Assembly: GCF_001314225.1 (NCBI RefSeq)
Contig: NZ_CP012697.1
Location: 4,092,001-4,156,000 of the forward strand
Direction of reading: 5' to 3'
DNA: 64,000 nucleotides
Origin: Microbacterium sp. No. 7
GTDB lineage: Bacteria > Actinomycetota > Actinomycetes > Actinomycetales > Microbacteriaceae
Shown here: positions 34,054-43,779 of the stretch, in pieces
Position numbering within the stretch: position 1 is the stretch's first letter
Layout: the number at the start of each line of letters is the position of its first letter
The notes under the pieces: model-generated
What the model saw: only the letters and a program-made list of their open reading frames with translations
Database searches by the model: none
Told to the model about the DNA's origin: nothing
Position numbers and translations under genes: made by a program

Positions 34054-34076
34054 CTACCGCACCCTCCCTTGCTGCA

Positions 34077-34176
34077 GAGATGGTGGGATTCTCGGCGAGA
34101 CGGTGGGTTCGTCACCGAGACGGTGGGCACCACGTCGGCGGGAAAGGCACCATCTCGGCGAGAAAGGCACCGTCTC
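34077..34176. repeat. 20-bp-period palindromic repeat array (family R2, locus 1)
   Basis: GAGAYGG starts at 34077, 34097 and 34117, spaced 20 bases, followed by inverted copies CCRTCTC at 34150 and 34170, so the array can fold into a long hairpin. It lies between convergent genes (stops at 34053 and 34227) and is related to the array at 55.55 kb. Confidence 0.85.
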
Positions 34177-34226
34177 GGCGGAGGAGGGAGCCGCGCGGGG
34201 GCGGGGCGGGGTCAGGCGGGGCGGGT

Positions 34227-35240
34227 TCAGGCGGGGCGGGTCTGGGGGGAGGTGGTGTAGGTGTGCTCGGGGTCGGTGATCGCGACGGGAGCGAGGGCCT
34301 CGTCGATCGCGGCCTTGACGTCGGCATCCAGCACGACGCCCGACGCCTTGACCGTGTCGTCCAGCTGCTCGGGACGCGACGCTCCCACGAGCGCGGCCGC
34401 GACGTTCGGGTTGTGCAGCACCCACGCGAGCGAGAGCTGCGCGACCGTGAGGCCCGCCTCGTCGGCGATCGGCTTCAGCTTCTGCACCGCGGCGAGCACG
34501 TCATCGGTGAGGAAGCGCGCGATCGTGCGGGCACCGCCGGCCTCGTCGGTCGCGCGCGATCCCGCGGGCACGGGCTGGCCGGGCAGGTACTTGCCGGTGA
34601 GCACGCCCTGGGCGAGCGGCGACCACACGATCTGCGAGATGCCGAGCTCCTTGCTCGTCGGCACGACCTTGTCCTCGATCACGCGCCACAGCGCGGAGTA
34701 CTGCGGCTGGTTCGACACGAGCTGGATGCCGAGGTCCTTCGCGAGCGCGTGCCCGGCCCGCAGCTGCTCGGCAGTCCACTCGCTCACGCCGATGTAGAGC
34801 GCTTTGCCCTGCCGCACGATGTCGGCGAACGCCTGGATGGTCTCTTCCAGCGGCGTCTCGTAGTCGTAGCGGTGCGCCTGGTAGAGGTCGACGTAGTCGA
34901 CGCCGAGACGACGCAGCGATCCGTGGATGCCGTCGAAGATGTGCTTGCGGCTGAGCCCCTGGTCGTTGGGTCCCTTGCGCCCGATGGGCCAGTAGACCTT
35001 GGTGAAGATCTCGAGCTGCTCGCGCGGCTGGCCCTTCAGCGCCTCGCCGAGCACGACCTCCGCGGCCGTGTTGGCGTAGACGTCGGCGGTGTCGAACGAG
35101 GTGATGCCGAGGTCGAGGGCCTTGTGCACCGTCGCGATCGCCGCGTCGTTCTCCACCTGGGAGGCATGCGTGAGCCAGTTGCCGTAGGTGATCTCCGAGA
35201 CCTTGAATCCGCTGTTGCCGAGATAGCGATAGTTGACCAT
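34227..35240 (-). CDS. aldo/keto reductase (Kv-beta-like)
   Basis: NADPH-dependent reductase of 337 residues. The catalytic tetrad is recognisable: Asp and Tyr in DTADVYANTAAE, Lys in IFTKVYW and His in QAHRYD. Sequence blocks such as MVNYRYLGNSGFKVSEITYGNW and WSPLAQGVLTGKY are those of the potassium-channel-beta-like AKR branch, which reduces small aldehydes. Monocistronic; it faces RNase HI tail to tail. Confidence 0.93.
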   Translation of the reverse strand: MVNYRYLGNSGFKVSEITYGNWLTHASQVENDAAIATVHKALDLGITSFDTADVYANTAAEVVLGEALKGQPREQLEIFTKVYWPIGRKGPNDQGLSRKHIFDGIHGSLRRLGVDYVDLYQAHRYDYETPLEETIQAFADIVRQGKALYIGVSEWTAEQLRAGHALAKDLGIQLVSNQPQYSALWRVIEDKVVPTSKELGISQIVWSPLAQGVLTGKYLPGQPVPAGSRATDEAGGARTIARFLTDDVLAAVQKLKPIADEAGLTVAQLSLAWVLHNPNVAAALVGASRPEQLDDTVKASGVVLDADVKAAIDEALAPVAITDPEHTYTTSPQTRPA

Positions 35241-35322
35241 GTCTCCACGCTAGCCGCGGATGGACGCCCCCGGCCCGGATCGCCGTCGTTCCGCGCAACA
35301 TCAGGCCGCGGCATGCACGGTG

Positions 35323-37395
35323 TCAGGGCGCCGGGGCCACCGGCGGGGCGGCGGCCTCCTCGGGCTCCTGGTCGAGGTCGGTCGCGGCCTGCTCGAACTG
35401 CGAGCGGTAGAGGCGCCAGTAGGCGCCCTGCGCGGCGATGAGCTCGTCGTGCGTGCCCTTCTCGACGATGTCGCCGTGCTCCATCACGAGGATGAGGTCG
35501 GCGTCGCGGATCGTGGAGAGGCGGTGCGCGATGACGAACGACGTGCGTCCCTCGCGCAGCGCGGCCATGGCGTGCTGCAGCAGCAGCTCGGTGCGGGTGT
35601 CGACCGAGCTCGTCGCCTCGTCGAGGATCAGCACCGAAGGCTGCGCGACGAACGCGCGGGCGATCGTGATGAGCTGCTTCTCGCCCGCCGAGACGTTCGA
35701 CGCGTCCTCGTCGAGCACCGTGTCGTAGCCGTCGGGCAGCGAGTGCACGAACCGGTCGACGCGGGTCGCGATGGCGGCCTCGAGGATCTCCTCGTCGGTC
35801 GCGTCGGCGCGGCCGTAGCGGATGTTCTCGCGGATCGTGCCGGCGAACAGCCACGGGTCCTGCAGCACCATGCCGGTGCGCGAGCGCACCTCGTCGCGCG
35901 TGAGGCGCGCCGTGTCCTGCCCGTCGAGCAGGATGCGGCCGCCGTCGAGCTCGTAGAAGCGCATGAGCAGGTTGACGAGCGTCGTCTTGCCGGCGCCGGT
36001 CGGGCCGACGATCGCGACGGTCTGCCCCGGCTCGACCCGGAACGAGAGATCCCGGATGAGCGGATGCTCGGGCGCGTACGAGAACGCGACGTGCTCGAAC
36101 TCGATCACGCCGGGGCCGTCGACGAGCGCGGGCGCCCCCTCTTCGTCGGGATCCTGCTCGTCGGCGTCGAGCAGCTCGAACACGCGCTCGGCCGACGCGG
36201 TGCCCGACTGCACGACCGCCGCCATGCCGCCCAGCTCCGACAGCGGCTGCGTGAACTGCTGCGAGTACTGGATGAAGGCCTGCACGTCGCCGAGGCGCAG
36301 GTTGCCGCTCGCGACCATGAGCCCGCCGAGCACGGCGATGCCGACGTAGGTGAGCGAGCCGACGAACATCATGCCCGGCATGATGATGCCCGACAGGAAC
36401 TGCGCCTTGAACGAGGCCTGGAACAGCTCCTCGTTCTCGACTGCGAACTTCTCGTGCGCGTCCTGCTCGCGGCCGTACACGCGCATGAGCGCGTGGCCCG
36501 AGAACGACTCCTCGACCCGCGCGTTCAGCCGGCCGACCTTGCGCCACTGGATGCCGAAGGCCTTCTGCGACCGCGGACCGATCACGCCGAAGATCACGCC
36601 CATGAGCGGCAGCGCCACGAGCGCCACGAGGGCGAGCTGCCACGAGATCGAGAACATCATGAACAGCACGCCGACGACCGTGAGCACGGCCGTGAGGGCG
36701 CCCGAGAGGGACTGCTGCATCGTCTGGGTGATGTTGTCGATGTCGTTGGTGACACGCGAGATGAGCTCGCCGCGCTGCACCTTGTCGAAGTACGACAGCG
36801 GCAGGCGGTTGATCTTCTGCTCGACGGCCTCGCGCAGGCGCCACATCGTGCGCACCATGATGACGTTGATGACGTAGCCCTGGATCCAGGTGAGCAGAGC
36901 GGATGCCACGTAGATCGCCAGCACGCCGATCACGACCCAGCGCAGCCGCTCGAAGTCGACGCCGGCGCCGGGGGTGAGGCCCGGCATCGCCGCGATCATG
37001 TTGGCGAACTCGTCCTGGCCGGCGGCGCGCAGCGCGTCGACGATCTCGGCCTGGGTCGTGCCGGGCGGGAACTGGCCCGCGAGACTCTTCGAGACGACGC
37101 CCTCGAAGATGACGTTGGTGGCCTCGCCGAGCACCTTGGGCGCGATGACGGCGAGCACGACGCCGATCGCGCCGAGCAGCGACACGAAGGCGAACGCCCA
37201 CGCGTGCGGGCGCAGCAGGCCGATCATCCGGAAGAAGCTGGCCTTGAAGTCGGCGGCCTTGCCGGGCGCGACGCTGTCCCAGTCGCCCGAGGCGAGGCGG
37301 GCCTGCTCGGCGAGCTCGAGCTCGGCGCGCTCCTCTTCGGTCAGGGGCTCCGGCGTGCTCACGGCTCCACGCTCCTCCTTCTGCGGCGCGCTCAT
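35323..37395 (-). CDS. heterodimeric ABC exporter, subunit with canonical ATPase
   Basis: Type IV ABC exporter half-transporter of 690 residues: ~65-residue cytosolic N-terminus, six membrane segments, then an ATPase domain with Walker A GPTGAGKTT, signature NVSAGEKQL and Walker B SVLILDEATSSVD. The catalytic Glu is present, unlike in the partner, so this subunit likely has the consensus site. The ATG at 37395 overlaps the partner's stop (ATGA). Likely a multidrug, lipid or peptide exporter of the TmrAB/LmrCD kind. Confidence 0.93.
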   Translation of the reverse strand: MSAPQKEERGAVSTPEPLTEEERAELELAEQARLASGDWDSVAPGKAADFKASFFRMIGLLRPHAWAFAFVSLLGAIGVVLAVIAPKVLGEATNVIFEGVVSKSLAGQFPPGTTQAEIVDALRAAGQDEFANMIAAMPGLTPGAGVDFERLRWVVIGVLAIYVASALLTWIQGYVINVIMVRTMWRLREAVEQKINRLPLSYFDKVQRGELISRVTNDIDNITQTMQQSLSGALTAVLTVVGVLFMMFSISWQLALVALVALPLMGVIFGVIGPRSQKAFGIQWRKVGRLNARVEESFSGHALMRVYGREQDAHEKFAVENEELFQASFKAQFLSGIIMPGMMFVGSLTYVGIAVLGGLMVASGNLRLGDVQAFIQYSQQFTQPLSELGGMAAVVQSGTASAERVFELLDADEQDPDEEGAPALVDGPGVIEFEHVAFSYAPEHPLIRDLSFRVEPGQTVAIVGPTGAGKTTLVNLLMRFYELDGGRILLDGQDTARLTRDEVRSRTGMVLQDPWLFAGTIRENIRYGRADATDEEILEAAIATRVDRFVHSLPDGYDTVLDEDASNVSAGEKQLITIARAFVAQPSVLILDEATSSVDTRTELLLQHAMAALREGRTSFVIAHRLSTIRDADLILVMEHGDIVEKGTHDELIAAQGAYWRLYRSQFEQAATDLDQEPEEAAAPPVAPAP

Positions 37396-39119
37396 GCGTC
37401 GACTCCGAGCTGGGACTCCACGATCTCGCGGTAGGTCTGGTTCGACGCGACGAGCTCGTCGTGCGTGCCGACGCCCGCCATGCGGCCGTCGTCGAGCACG
37501 ACGATGCGGTCGGCGTCGACGATCGTCGACACGCGCTGGGCGACGACGATCTTCGTCACGTGCGGCAGCTCTCGCCACAGCGCCTGTCTCAGCCTCGCGT
37601 CGGTCGAGAGGTCGAGCGCCGAGAACGAGTCGTCGAAGACGAGCACGTCGGGCTGGTGCACGATCGCGCGGGCGATCGCGAGCCGCTGCCGCTGGCCGCC
37701 CGAGACGTTCGTGCCGCCCTGCGAGATGCGCGCGTCGAGACCGCCCTCCATCTCGGCGACGAAATCCTTGGCCTGCGCGATCTCGAGGGCGTGCCAGAGG
37801 TCGGCATCCGTCGCCTCCTCGCGCCCGAACCGCAGGTTCGACGCGACGGTGCCCGTGAACAGGAAGGGACGCTGCGGCACGAGGCCGATGCCCTTCCACA
37901 GCAGGTCGAGGTCGGCCTCGCGCACGTCGACGCCCGCGACGCGCACCGCGCCGCCGGTGACGTCGAACAGGCGCGGGATGAGCGAGACGAGGGTCGTCTT
38001 GCCCGAGCCCGTCGAGCCCACGATCGCGACGGTCTCCCCCGGCTCGGCGCGGAAGTCGATGCCGTCGAGCACGGGCGACTCGGCGCCCGGGTACGTGAAG
38101 CTGACGTTCTCGAACGCCACGGCGCCGCGCTCCGGGAACCGCGCCACGGGCTGCGCGGGCCGCACGAGCGACGACGACGTCTCGAGCACCTCGCCGATGC
38201 GGTCGGCCGACACGGCGGCGCGCGGGATCATGATCGTCATGAACGTCGCCATGAGCACGCCCATGAGGATCTGGCCGACGTACTGCATGAAGGCGAACAG
38301 GGTGCCGATCTCGACGTTCCCGGCATCCACCTGGATGCCGCCGAACCAGATGACGCCCACCACGGTCACGTTGAGCACGAGCATCGCGAGCGGGAACATC
38401 AGCACGAACAGCGACCCGACCTTGCGTCCGACGACCATGATGTCGGTGTTGGCGACGGCGAAGCGCTCCTCCTCGATGCGCTCGCGCACGAAGGCGCGCA
38501 CGACACGCACGCCCGTGAGCTGCTCGCGCATGATGCGGTTGATGGCGTCGAGCTTGTACTGGAAGCTGCGGAACAGCGGCACCATGCGGCTGATGATGAG
38601 GCCGACGATCACGAGCAGCACCGGCACCGAGACGGCGATGAGCCAGCTCAGCCCCACGTCCTGCTGCACCGCCATGATGACGCCGCCGATCGCGAGCAGC
38701 GGGGCCGTGACCAGCATGGTCGCGGCCATCATCGCGAGCATCTGCACCTGCTGCACGTCGTTGGTGTTGCGCGTGATCAGCGAGCCGGCGCCGAACTGCG
38801 ACACCTCGCGCTCGGAGAAGCCGCTGACCTTCGCGTACACGTCGCGGCGGATGTCGCGCCCCGCCCCCATCGCGGCGCGCGCGGCGAAGTAGGTCGCGAT
38901 GATCGACGCGACGATCTGGCCGAGCGCGATCACGAGCATGAGCGCGCCGTTCGACCAGATGTACCCGGTGTCGCCGCGGGCCACGCCCTTGTCGATGATG
39001 TCGGCGTTCAGGCGCGGCAGATAGAGGGATGCCATCGCCGACGCGAACTGGAAGACGAGCACGCCGACGACGAGCCAGCGGTACGTTCCCAGATACCGCA
39101 CCAGAAGCTTTCCGAGCAC
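37392..39119 (-). CDS. heterodimeric ABC exporter, subunit with degenerate ATPase site
   Basis: Half-transporter of 575 residues with six membrane segments and an ATPase domain: Walker A GSTGSGKTT, signature NVSGGQRQR, Walker B VLVFDDSFSALD. The residue after the Walker B Asp is Asp, not Glu, the usual mark of the non-hydrolysing site in heterodimeric exporters. GTG start at 39119 chosen because AGGAG lies five bases upstream; the in-frame reading to 39218 has no such site. Coupled to the downstream subunit by ATGA. Confidence 0.93.
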   Translation of the reverse strand: MLGKLLVRYLGTYRWLVVGVLVFQFASAMASLYLPRLNADIIDKGVARGDTGYIWSNGALMLVIALGQIVASIIATYFAARAAMGAGRDIRRDVYAKVSGFSEREVSQFGAGSLITRNTNDVQQVQMLAMMAATMLVTAPLLAIGGVIMAVQQDVGLSWLIAVSVPVLLVIVGLIISRMVPLFRSFQYKLDAINRIMREQLTGVRVVRAFVRERIEEERFAVANTDIMVVGRKVGSLFVLMFPLAMLVLNVTVVGVIWFGGIQVDAGNVEIGTLFAFMQYVGQILMGVLMATFMTIMIPRAAVSADRIGEVLETSSSLVRPAQPVARFPERGAVAFENVSFTYPGAESPVLDGIDFRAEPGETVAIVGSTGSGKTTLVSLIPRLFDVTGGAVRVAGVDVREADLDLLWKGIGLVPQRPFLFTGTVASNLRFGREEATDADLWHALEIAQAKDFVAEMEGGLDARISQGGTNVSGGQRQRLAIARAIVHQPDVLVFDDSFSALDLSTDARLRQALWRELPHVTKIVVAQRVSTIVDADRIVVLDDGRMAGVGTHDELVASNQTYREIVESQLGVDA

Positions 39120-39234
39120 GGGATCTCCTGCCTGTGTGATTGACCGAGACCAAGGGTGCCACGCACCTCCGACACGCGACACGCTGTCCGCTGTGGGCGT
39201 AGTCTCCCGCCGCGTCAACCCGCGCGGCCGCGCG

Positions 39235-40695
39235 TCAGCGCACGAGGTGTGCGGCGTAGTCGCGCCAGGCCGCGCCGAGGCGCGCGATGCCCTCGCGCAG
39301 CGTCTCCTCGGGCGCCGTGTAGGGCACGCGGACGTGGTCGTCGGCGGCCTCCGACGCCATGAACTCGCGCCCGCCCGCGACCGCGACGCCGTGCCGCGCG
39401 GCCGTGCGGATGAACGCGTCGGCGGAGCCGGCCGGCATCCGCGCCCAGACCGAGAAGCCGCCGCGCGGCGGCACGAACGACCAGCCCGGCAGGTGCTCTC
39501 CGATCGCGGCCGTCGCCGTGCGGCACGCGGCGCGATGCGTGTCGACGACCTCGCGCCGCAGCGCGGGCGCGCGCTCGATCAGGTCGAGGGCGAGCAGCTG
39601 CGCCGGGATGCTCGTGGTCTGGTCGACCGACTGCCGCAGCGTGCGCAGGCGGCGCACGAGCACGGGGTCGGCGCGCAGCCAGCCGACCCGCAGCCCCGAC
39701 CATGACCACTTCGACACCGACTCGACGACGAGGATCGGCGCGTCGGGCCGCAGGCCGGCGAGGCTCGGCGGCGCGGGCCCGTCGAACGAGGCGTGCGCGA
39801 GCACGCGGTCCTCGACCACGGGGATGCCGTACTGCGCCGCGAGCTCGGCGACGCGCAGCCGCACGGGGGCGCTCGCGCTGCCGCCCGTGGGGTTGTGGTT
39901 GTGCGGGTTGAGCGCGACGAGCGCGGGGCGCAGCGTCGCCATCGCGGCCTCGAGCTCGTCGACGTCGATGCCGTCGCCGTTCATGCCGATGCCCTGCACG
40001 CGCGCGCCGCGGCGCCGCACGGGGTCGGCGATGCCGGGCCAGGTGACGGCCTCGGTGAGCACGACGTCGCCGGGCGAGACGAGCTCGTCGACGAGCAGGG
40101 AGAGCGCCTGCTGGCCGCCGTGGGTCACGAGCACCTGCTCGCGGGTCGTCGGCGTGCCCTCGGCGGTCATGAGCGCCGCGATCCGCTCGCGCAGCATCGA
40201 CAGGCCCGCGGGATCGGTCTCGGCGAGCGCGACGGGATCGACCTGCGGCACGTGCCCGCGCACGATCCGCACCGCCCCGTCGGGGATGCGCGGCACGGCG
40301 CGCAGCAGGTCGATCGCGCTGGGCGCGGCCGTGAACAGGCGCTCGCCCTGCGCGCGCCGCCGGCCGTCGACGACGGGCGCGGGCACGCCGGCCACGCGCG
40401 TGCCGCTGCCCTGCCGGCGCTCGACGAGCTCGCGCTCCGCGAGCAGCGAGTAGGCGGCGACGACCGTGCCGCGCGAGACCGCGACCACCGTCGCGAGCGC
40501 GCGCTCGCTGGGCAGCCGGTCGCCCGCGCGCAGCTCCCCCGTCGCGACGAGCCGGGCGATCGCCTCCGCGAGCCGGCCGGCGAGCGCGCCGTCGCCGCGC
40601 GCCCAGGCCCCGAGCCGCTCGCCGAGGCGCTCGGCGGCGACCGTGGCCGTTCGGTGATCCACCAGCCGCGAAGTGGCCCTGTCATCCCTGCTCAT
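39235..40695 (-). CDS. MocR-type regulator (GntR HTH fused to aminotransferase fold)
   Basis: Protein of 486 residues. An N-terminal GntR winged helix (~28-92: AEAIARLVATGELRAGDRLPSERALATVVAVSRGTVVAAYSLL) is joined to a fold-type-I aminotransferase domain. The PLP lysine lies in ESVSKWSWSGLRVGW, with LNPHNHNPTG as the Asn/Pro block. MocR proteins sense PLP or an amine and regulate a neighbour, often divergent. Here the divergent gene is a small protein of unknown function 19 bases away, not pdxST. An in-frame GTG at 40701 is an alternative start. Confidence 0.92.
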   Translation of the reverse strand: MSRDDRATSRLVDHRTATVAAERLGERLGAWARGDGALAGRLAEAIARLVATGELRAGDRLPSERALATVVAVSRGTVVAAYSLLAERELVERRQGSGTRVAGVPAPVVDGRRRAQGERLFTAAPSAIDLLRAVPRIPDGAVRIVRGHVPQVDPVALAETDPAGLSMLRERIAALMTAEGTPTTREQVLVTHGGQQALSLLVDELVSPGDVVLTEAVTWPGIADPVRRRGARVQGIGMNGDGIDVDELEAAMATLRPALVALNPHNHNPTGGSASAPVRLRVAELAAQYGIPVVEDRVLAHASFDGPAPPSLAGLRPDAPILVVESVSKWSWSGLRVGWLRADPVLVRRLRTLRQSVDQTTSIPAQLLALDLIERAPALRREVVDTHRAACRTATAAIGEHLPGWSFVPPRGGFSVWARMPAGSADAFIRTAARHGVAVAGGREFMASEAADDHVRVPYTAPEETLREGIARLGAAWRDYAAHLVR

Positions 40696-40714
40696 GGACA
40701 CTCATTCTGGAGCA

Positions 40715-41023
40715 ATGGACCACACTCAGCACACCGAACAGCCGTATCTTGGACCATTCGACGACCAGTGGACCATCACCGAGATCGTGGAATGGTTCGC
40801 CGTCGACGACGCACGGTGCCACGACGAGGGATGCCGCCCCGTGCTCGCCGCGCTCGACCGGGCGCTCTCGCCGGCAGGGTCGGGCACGGCGGCATCCGGC
40901 GATCCCGCCCCGGTCATGCTGCTGCGCGCCCTCGTCGCGCGCCTCGCCGCGGACCCCGCCCTCGGGCAGATGCGGCTCGCGGAGGTGCTCGGCATCCGCG
41001 CCGGCGTCCACGAGCTGGTGTGA
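40715..41023 (+). CDS. small hypothetical protein divergent from the MocR regulator
   Basis: Unrecognised acidic protein of 102 residues: MDHTQHTEQPYLG, a WTITEIVEWFAVDDARCHDEGC segment, then helical PVMLLRALVARLAADPALGQMRLAEVLGIRAGVHELV. Codon use is typical for the window (G/C third positions). No good ribosome-binding site is present at 40715; the in-frame ATG at 40694 gives a slightly longer product. The start lies only 19 bases from the MocR start, so the two promoters must overlap the opposite coding sequences. The MocR regulator may control it. Confidence 0.6.
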   Translation: MDHTQHTEQPYLGPFDDQWTITEIVEWFAVDDARCHDEGCRPVLAALDRALSPAGSGTAASGDPAPVMLLRALVARLAADPALGQMRLAEVLGIRAGVHELV

Positions 41024-41042
41024 GACCCCGCGACCAGCCCGC

Positions 41043-41134
41043 TGGTTGAGTAGCGCGCGAAGCGCGCGTATCGAAACCCTTGTAACGGTCCGCTGCTTCG
41101 GTTTCGATACGCCGCCTGCGGCGGCTGCGCAACC
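41043..41134. repeat. paired inverted repeat between convergent genes (family R4)
   Basis: GGTTG...CGTATCGAAACC (41043-41078) is mirrored by GGTTTCGATACG...CAACC (41100-41134): 12-bp perfect inner arms and 5-bp outer arms. Each half also has its own small stem (GCGCGCGAAGCGCGC; GCCGCCTGCGGCGGC). This GGTTGAGTAG / TATCGAAACC element type recurs between genes in many actinobacteria, from memory. It may serve as a terminator for the small gene and rlmN. Confidence 0.85.
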
Positions 41135-41147
41135 ACCGCCGCCAGGG

Positions 41148-42347
41148 CTACTCGGCCGCGGCCAGCTGGCCGCAGGCGCCGTCGATCTCCTTGCCGCGGG
41201 TGTCGCGCAGCGTGGTGGGGATGCCGGCGTCCGACAGCCGCCGGACGAACTCGTTCTGCACGTCGCGCTCCGACGCGGTCCAGATCGAGCCGGGCGTCGG
41301 GTTGAGCGGGATCGGGTTGACGTGCACCCAGCCGCGTCCGCGCGCGTTGAGCTTCTCGGCGAGCAGGTCGGCGCGCCACGCGTGGTCGTTCATGTCCTTG
41401 ATGAGCGCGTACTCGATCGACACGCGGCGGCCCGTCTTGTCGAAGTAGGCGCGGGCGGCGTCGAGCGCCTCGTCCACCTTCCAGCGCGAGTTCACGGGGA
41501 TCAGCTCGTCGCGCAGCAGGTCGTCGGGCGCGTGCAGCGAGAGCGCGAACGTCACCGGGATCTCCTCGTCGGCGAGCTTGCGGATCGCCGGCACGAGGCC
41601 GACGGTCGACACCGTGATGCCGCGCGCGCTCATGCCCATGCCGTGCGCCTTGTCGGTCATGACCCGCACCGCCTGCATGACGCGGGCGTAGTTGGCGAGC
41701 GGCTCGCCCATGCCCATGAAGACGATGTTCGAGACGCGCTCGTCCTCGTGCCCCACGCGACGGGGGTCGCCGAGGCCGCCGGCCGCGATGACGGCGTTGG
41801 CGCGCACGACCTGCTCGACGATCTCGGCGGCCGACATGTTGCGGGTGAGCCCCGCCTGGCCGGTCGCGCAGAACGGGCAGTTCATGCCGCATCCGGCCTG
41901 GCTCGACACGCACAGCGTGATGCGGCCCGTGTAGCGCATGAGCACCGACTCGACGAGCGCGCCGTCGTGCAGCTTCCAGAGGAACTTGATCGTGTCGCCG
42001 CGGTCGGTCTCGAGGCGGCGCACCTCCGTGAGCAGCGACGGCAGCATCCCCGCGACCAGCTCCTCGCGACCGGATGCCGGCAGGTCGGTCATCCGCGCGG
42101 GGTCGCTCGTGTAGTGCTGCAGATAGTGCTTCTCCAGCTGCGTGGCGCGGAAGCCGGGCAGGCCCAGCTCCTTCACCTTCTCGACGCGCTGCTCGGGCGT
42201 GAGGTCGGCGAGGTGCACGGGCGGCTTGCCGCGCTTGGGGCTCGCGAACTGCAGCAGCGGACGGCCCTCGGCATCCTTCTGCTGGGTCCACCCCTCTGCA
42301 CGGGGGCGCACCTGTCTCGTCGTGCGCACGGGCGTGGACTCGGTCAT
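41148..42347 (-). CDS. rlmN: 23S rRNA (adenine(2503)-C(2))-methyltransferase
   Basis: Radical-SAM methyltransferase of 399 residues. The iron-sulfur motif CxxxCxxC is CGMNCPFC (Cys153, 157, 160), preceded by [19 protein letters not shown] binds [18 protein letters not shown] supplies the second catalytic Cys near the C-terminus. It modifies A2503 of 23S rRNA and probably A37 of some tRNAs. The start at 42347 has no strong ribosome-binding site in the 10 bases upstream but matches family length. Confidence 0.96.
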   Translation of the reverse strand: MTESTPVRTTRQVRPRAEGWTQQKDAEGRPLLQFASPKRGKPPVHLADLTPEQRVEKVKELGLPGFRATQLEKHYLQHYTSDPARMTDLPASGREELVAGMLPSLLTEVRRLETDRGDTIKFLWKLHDGALVESVLMRYTGRITLCVSSQAGCGMNCPFCATGQAGLTRNMSAAEIVEQVVRANAVIAAGGLGDPRRVGHEDERVSNIVFMGMGEPLANYARVMQAVRVMTDKAHGMGMSARGITVSTVGLVPAIRKLADEEIPVTFALSLHAPDDLLRDELIPVNSRWKVDEALDAARAYFDKTGRRVSIEYALIKDMNDHAWRADLLAEKLNARGRGWVHVNPIPLNPTPGSIWTASERDVQNEFVRRLSDAGIPTTLRDTRGKEIDGACGQLAAAE

Positions 42348-42400
42348 GGTGTTCAAGGGTACCGGGCCGACCCTGCGCGATCCCTGGCCGCGGGCGGCGG

Positions 42401-42886
42401 CTACGCGCCCGGCGCGCCGCCGCTGCGCAGGGCGATCTGCTCGTCGAGGTAGTCGGCGAGGGGACGCGTGCCGCCCGCCGCGCTCCAGCGCACGTGCGGC
42501 ACGCCGCCCACGACCGAGAGCGGGCCCGAGGGGCCGCCGGCGTCGACGACGTCGAGGTCGATCTCCTGCCAGCCGATGTGCACGAACGCGCCCTCGGGGA
42601 ACCCGCCGCGGAAGGCCGCGGCGGCGCGGTCGGCGCGGGCGCGCTGCGACTCGGCGGTGTATCCGCGGATCGCGTCCTCGCGCGCCCGCACGACCTCGCC
42701 CTCGGCGAAGAGCTGCTCGTCGGCGACCAGCAGCACGCCGACCGCCCACGCCTCGCCGACCGGCACGATGCGCGGCGCACGGCCGAAGCCGAGCAGCCGC
42801 CGCGCCGACGCCCAGTCGCCGAGCGCCACGCGCGGGGTGCCGCGCAGCCGCTCGCGTGCCTGTGCGACGAGATCGGACGCCCGCAT
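42401..42886 (-). CDS. hypothetical protein coupled to an SDR gene
   Basis: Unrecognised soluble protein of 161 residues starting [38 protein letters not shown]. The centre reads as alternating strands and helices ([43 protein letters not shown]), ending [17 protein letters not shown]. Its start overlaps the SDR stop by one base (TGATG), so it is translated with it. No catalytic or binding motif was identified. Confidence 0.85.
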   Translation of the reverse strand: MRASDLVAQARERLRGTPRVALGDWASARRLLGFGRAPRIVPVGEAWAVGVLLVADEQLFAEGEVVRAREDAIRGYTAESQRARADRAAAAFRGGFPEGAFVHIGWQEIDLDVVDAGGPSGPLSVVGGVPHVRWSAAGGTRPLADYLDEQIALRSGGAPGA

Positions 42887-43575
42887 CAGCGGGGCCCCGG
42901 CTTGACCGAGACGTCGGTCATCGCGGCATCCCGGGGAAGGTCGATCGCGGTGACGATCGCGGTCGCGACCGACGCGGGGTCGATGAACCGCGAGGGGTCG
43001 TAGGCGGCGCCCTCCTGCGCGTGCACGGCCGCCTGCATGGGCGTCGCCGTGCGGCCCGGGTAGATGCTCGTCACGCGCACGCCGTGGGCGGACTCCTCGG
43101 CGCGCAACGCGTCGGCGAGCGCCCGCAGGCCGTGCTTGGTCGCCGCGTAGGCCGACCAGTGCGGATGCGCGAAGTTGCCGGCGCCGGAGTTGACGAACAC
43201 GATCTGCCCGCGCGCGGCGCGCACCCGCGGCAGCAGCAGCCGGGTGAGCTCGGCGGGCGCGACGAGGTTGATCGCAAGCTGGCTCGTCCAGTCGTCGAGC
43301 GCGAGGTCGGCGACGGGGCCGAGCCGGGCGAGCCCGGCGCTGTGGATGACGGTGTCGACGCGCTCGGGCACGTCTGCCAGCGCGCCGTCGAGGGATGCCG
43401 GATCGGCCAGGTCGGCGACGACCGTGACGCTGCCGGGGTGGTCGCGCGCGAGGTCGGCGGCCCGCTCGGCGCTGCGCGCCACGAGCACGAGCCGGTCGCC
43501 GCGATCGTGCAGCCGGCGGGCGACGGCGGCGCCGATGCCCGACCCCGCCCCGGTGATGACGTGCGTGAGAGCCAT
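42886..43575 (-). CDS. short-chain dehydrogenase/reductase
   Basis: SDR of 229 residues: cofactor motif [22 protein letters not shown] in place of NNAG, and catalytic YAATK ([20 protein letters not shown]). LVARSAER after strand 2 suggests NADP use. The substrate is unknown; similar proteins are annotated YdfG-like. Translationally coupled to the hypothetical gene downstream. Confidence 0.9.
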   Translation of the reverse strand: MALTHVITGAGSGIGAAVARRLHDRGDRLVLVARSAERAADLARDHPGSVTVVADLADPASLDGALADVPERVDTVIHSAGLARLGPVADLALDDWTSQLAINLVAPAELTRLLLPRVRAARGQIVFVNSGAGNFAHPHWSAYAATKHGLRALADALRAEESAHGVRVTSIYPGRTATPMQAAVHAQEGAAYDPSRFIDPASVATAIVTAIDLPRDAAMTDVSVKPGPR

Positions 43576-43620
43576 GAGCCCATCCTCCCACCGCACGCGC
43601 GAGGGCAGGCCCGGCGAGAA

Positions 43621-43749
43621 GTCGTGGGCGGTCGTGGCCGCCTCGGCACATGCGAGGCGGCCACTTCTGCCCACGACCCGCGCACGGTGAGAAGCAGTGG
43701 ACACTCGCGGCCGCCTCCCGGGTCCCGAGACGGCGACGAGTGCCCACAA
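43621..43749. repeat. two REP-like hairpins (family R1, locus 1)
   Basis: GTCGTGGGC (43621-43629) pairs with GCCCACGAC (43669-43677). A second, weaker unit runs from about 43693 (CAGTGGACACTCG) to 43749 (CGAGTGCCCAC). Both resemble the GTGGGCGCTTG hairpins at 45.9, 49.5 and 56.0 kb. Confidence 0.8.
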
Positions 43750-43779
43750 GCCGCGGGCGCAGGATGCCCGGTGCGCCGC

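Noticed and set aside
35323..39162. A minus-strand open frame spanning both ABC exporter genes, suggesting a fused transporter
   Set aside because: Its N-terminal part is an out-of-frame reading of the first exporter gene; the real genes overlap by four bases in different frames.
39235..40695. pdxR controlling vitamin B6 synthesis
   Set aside because: The protein is of MocR type, but no pdxS/pdxT genes are adjacent; only a small unknown gene diverges. The symbol was not used.
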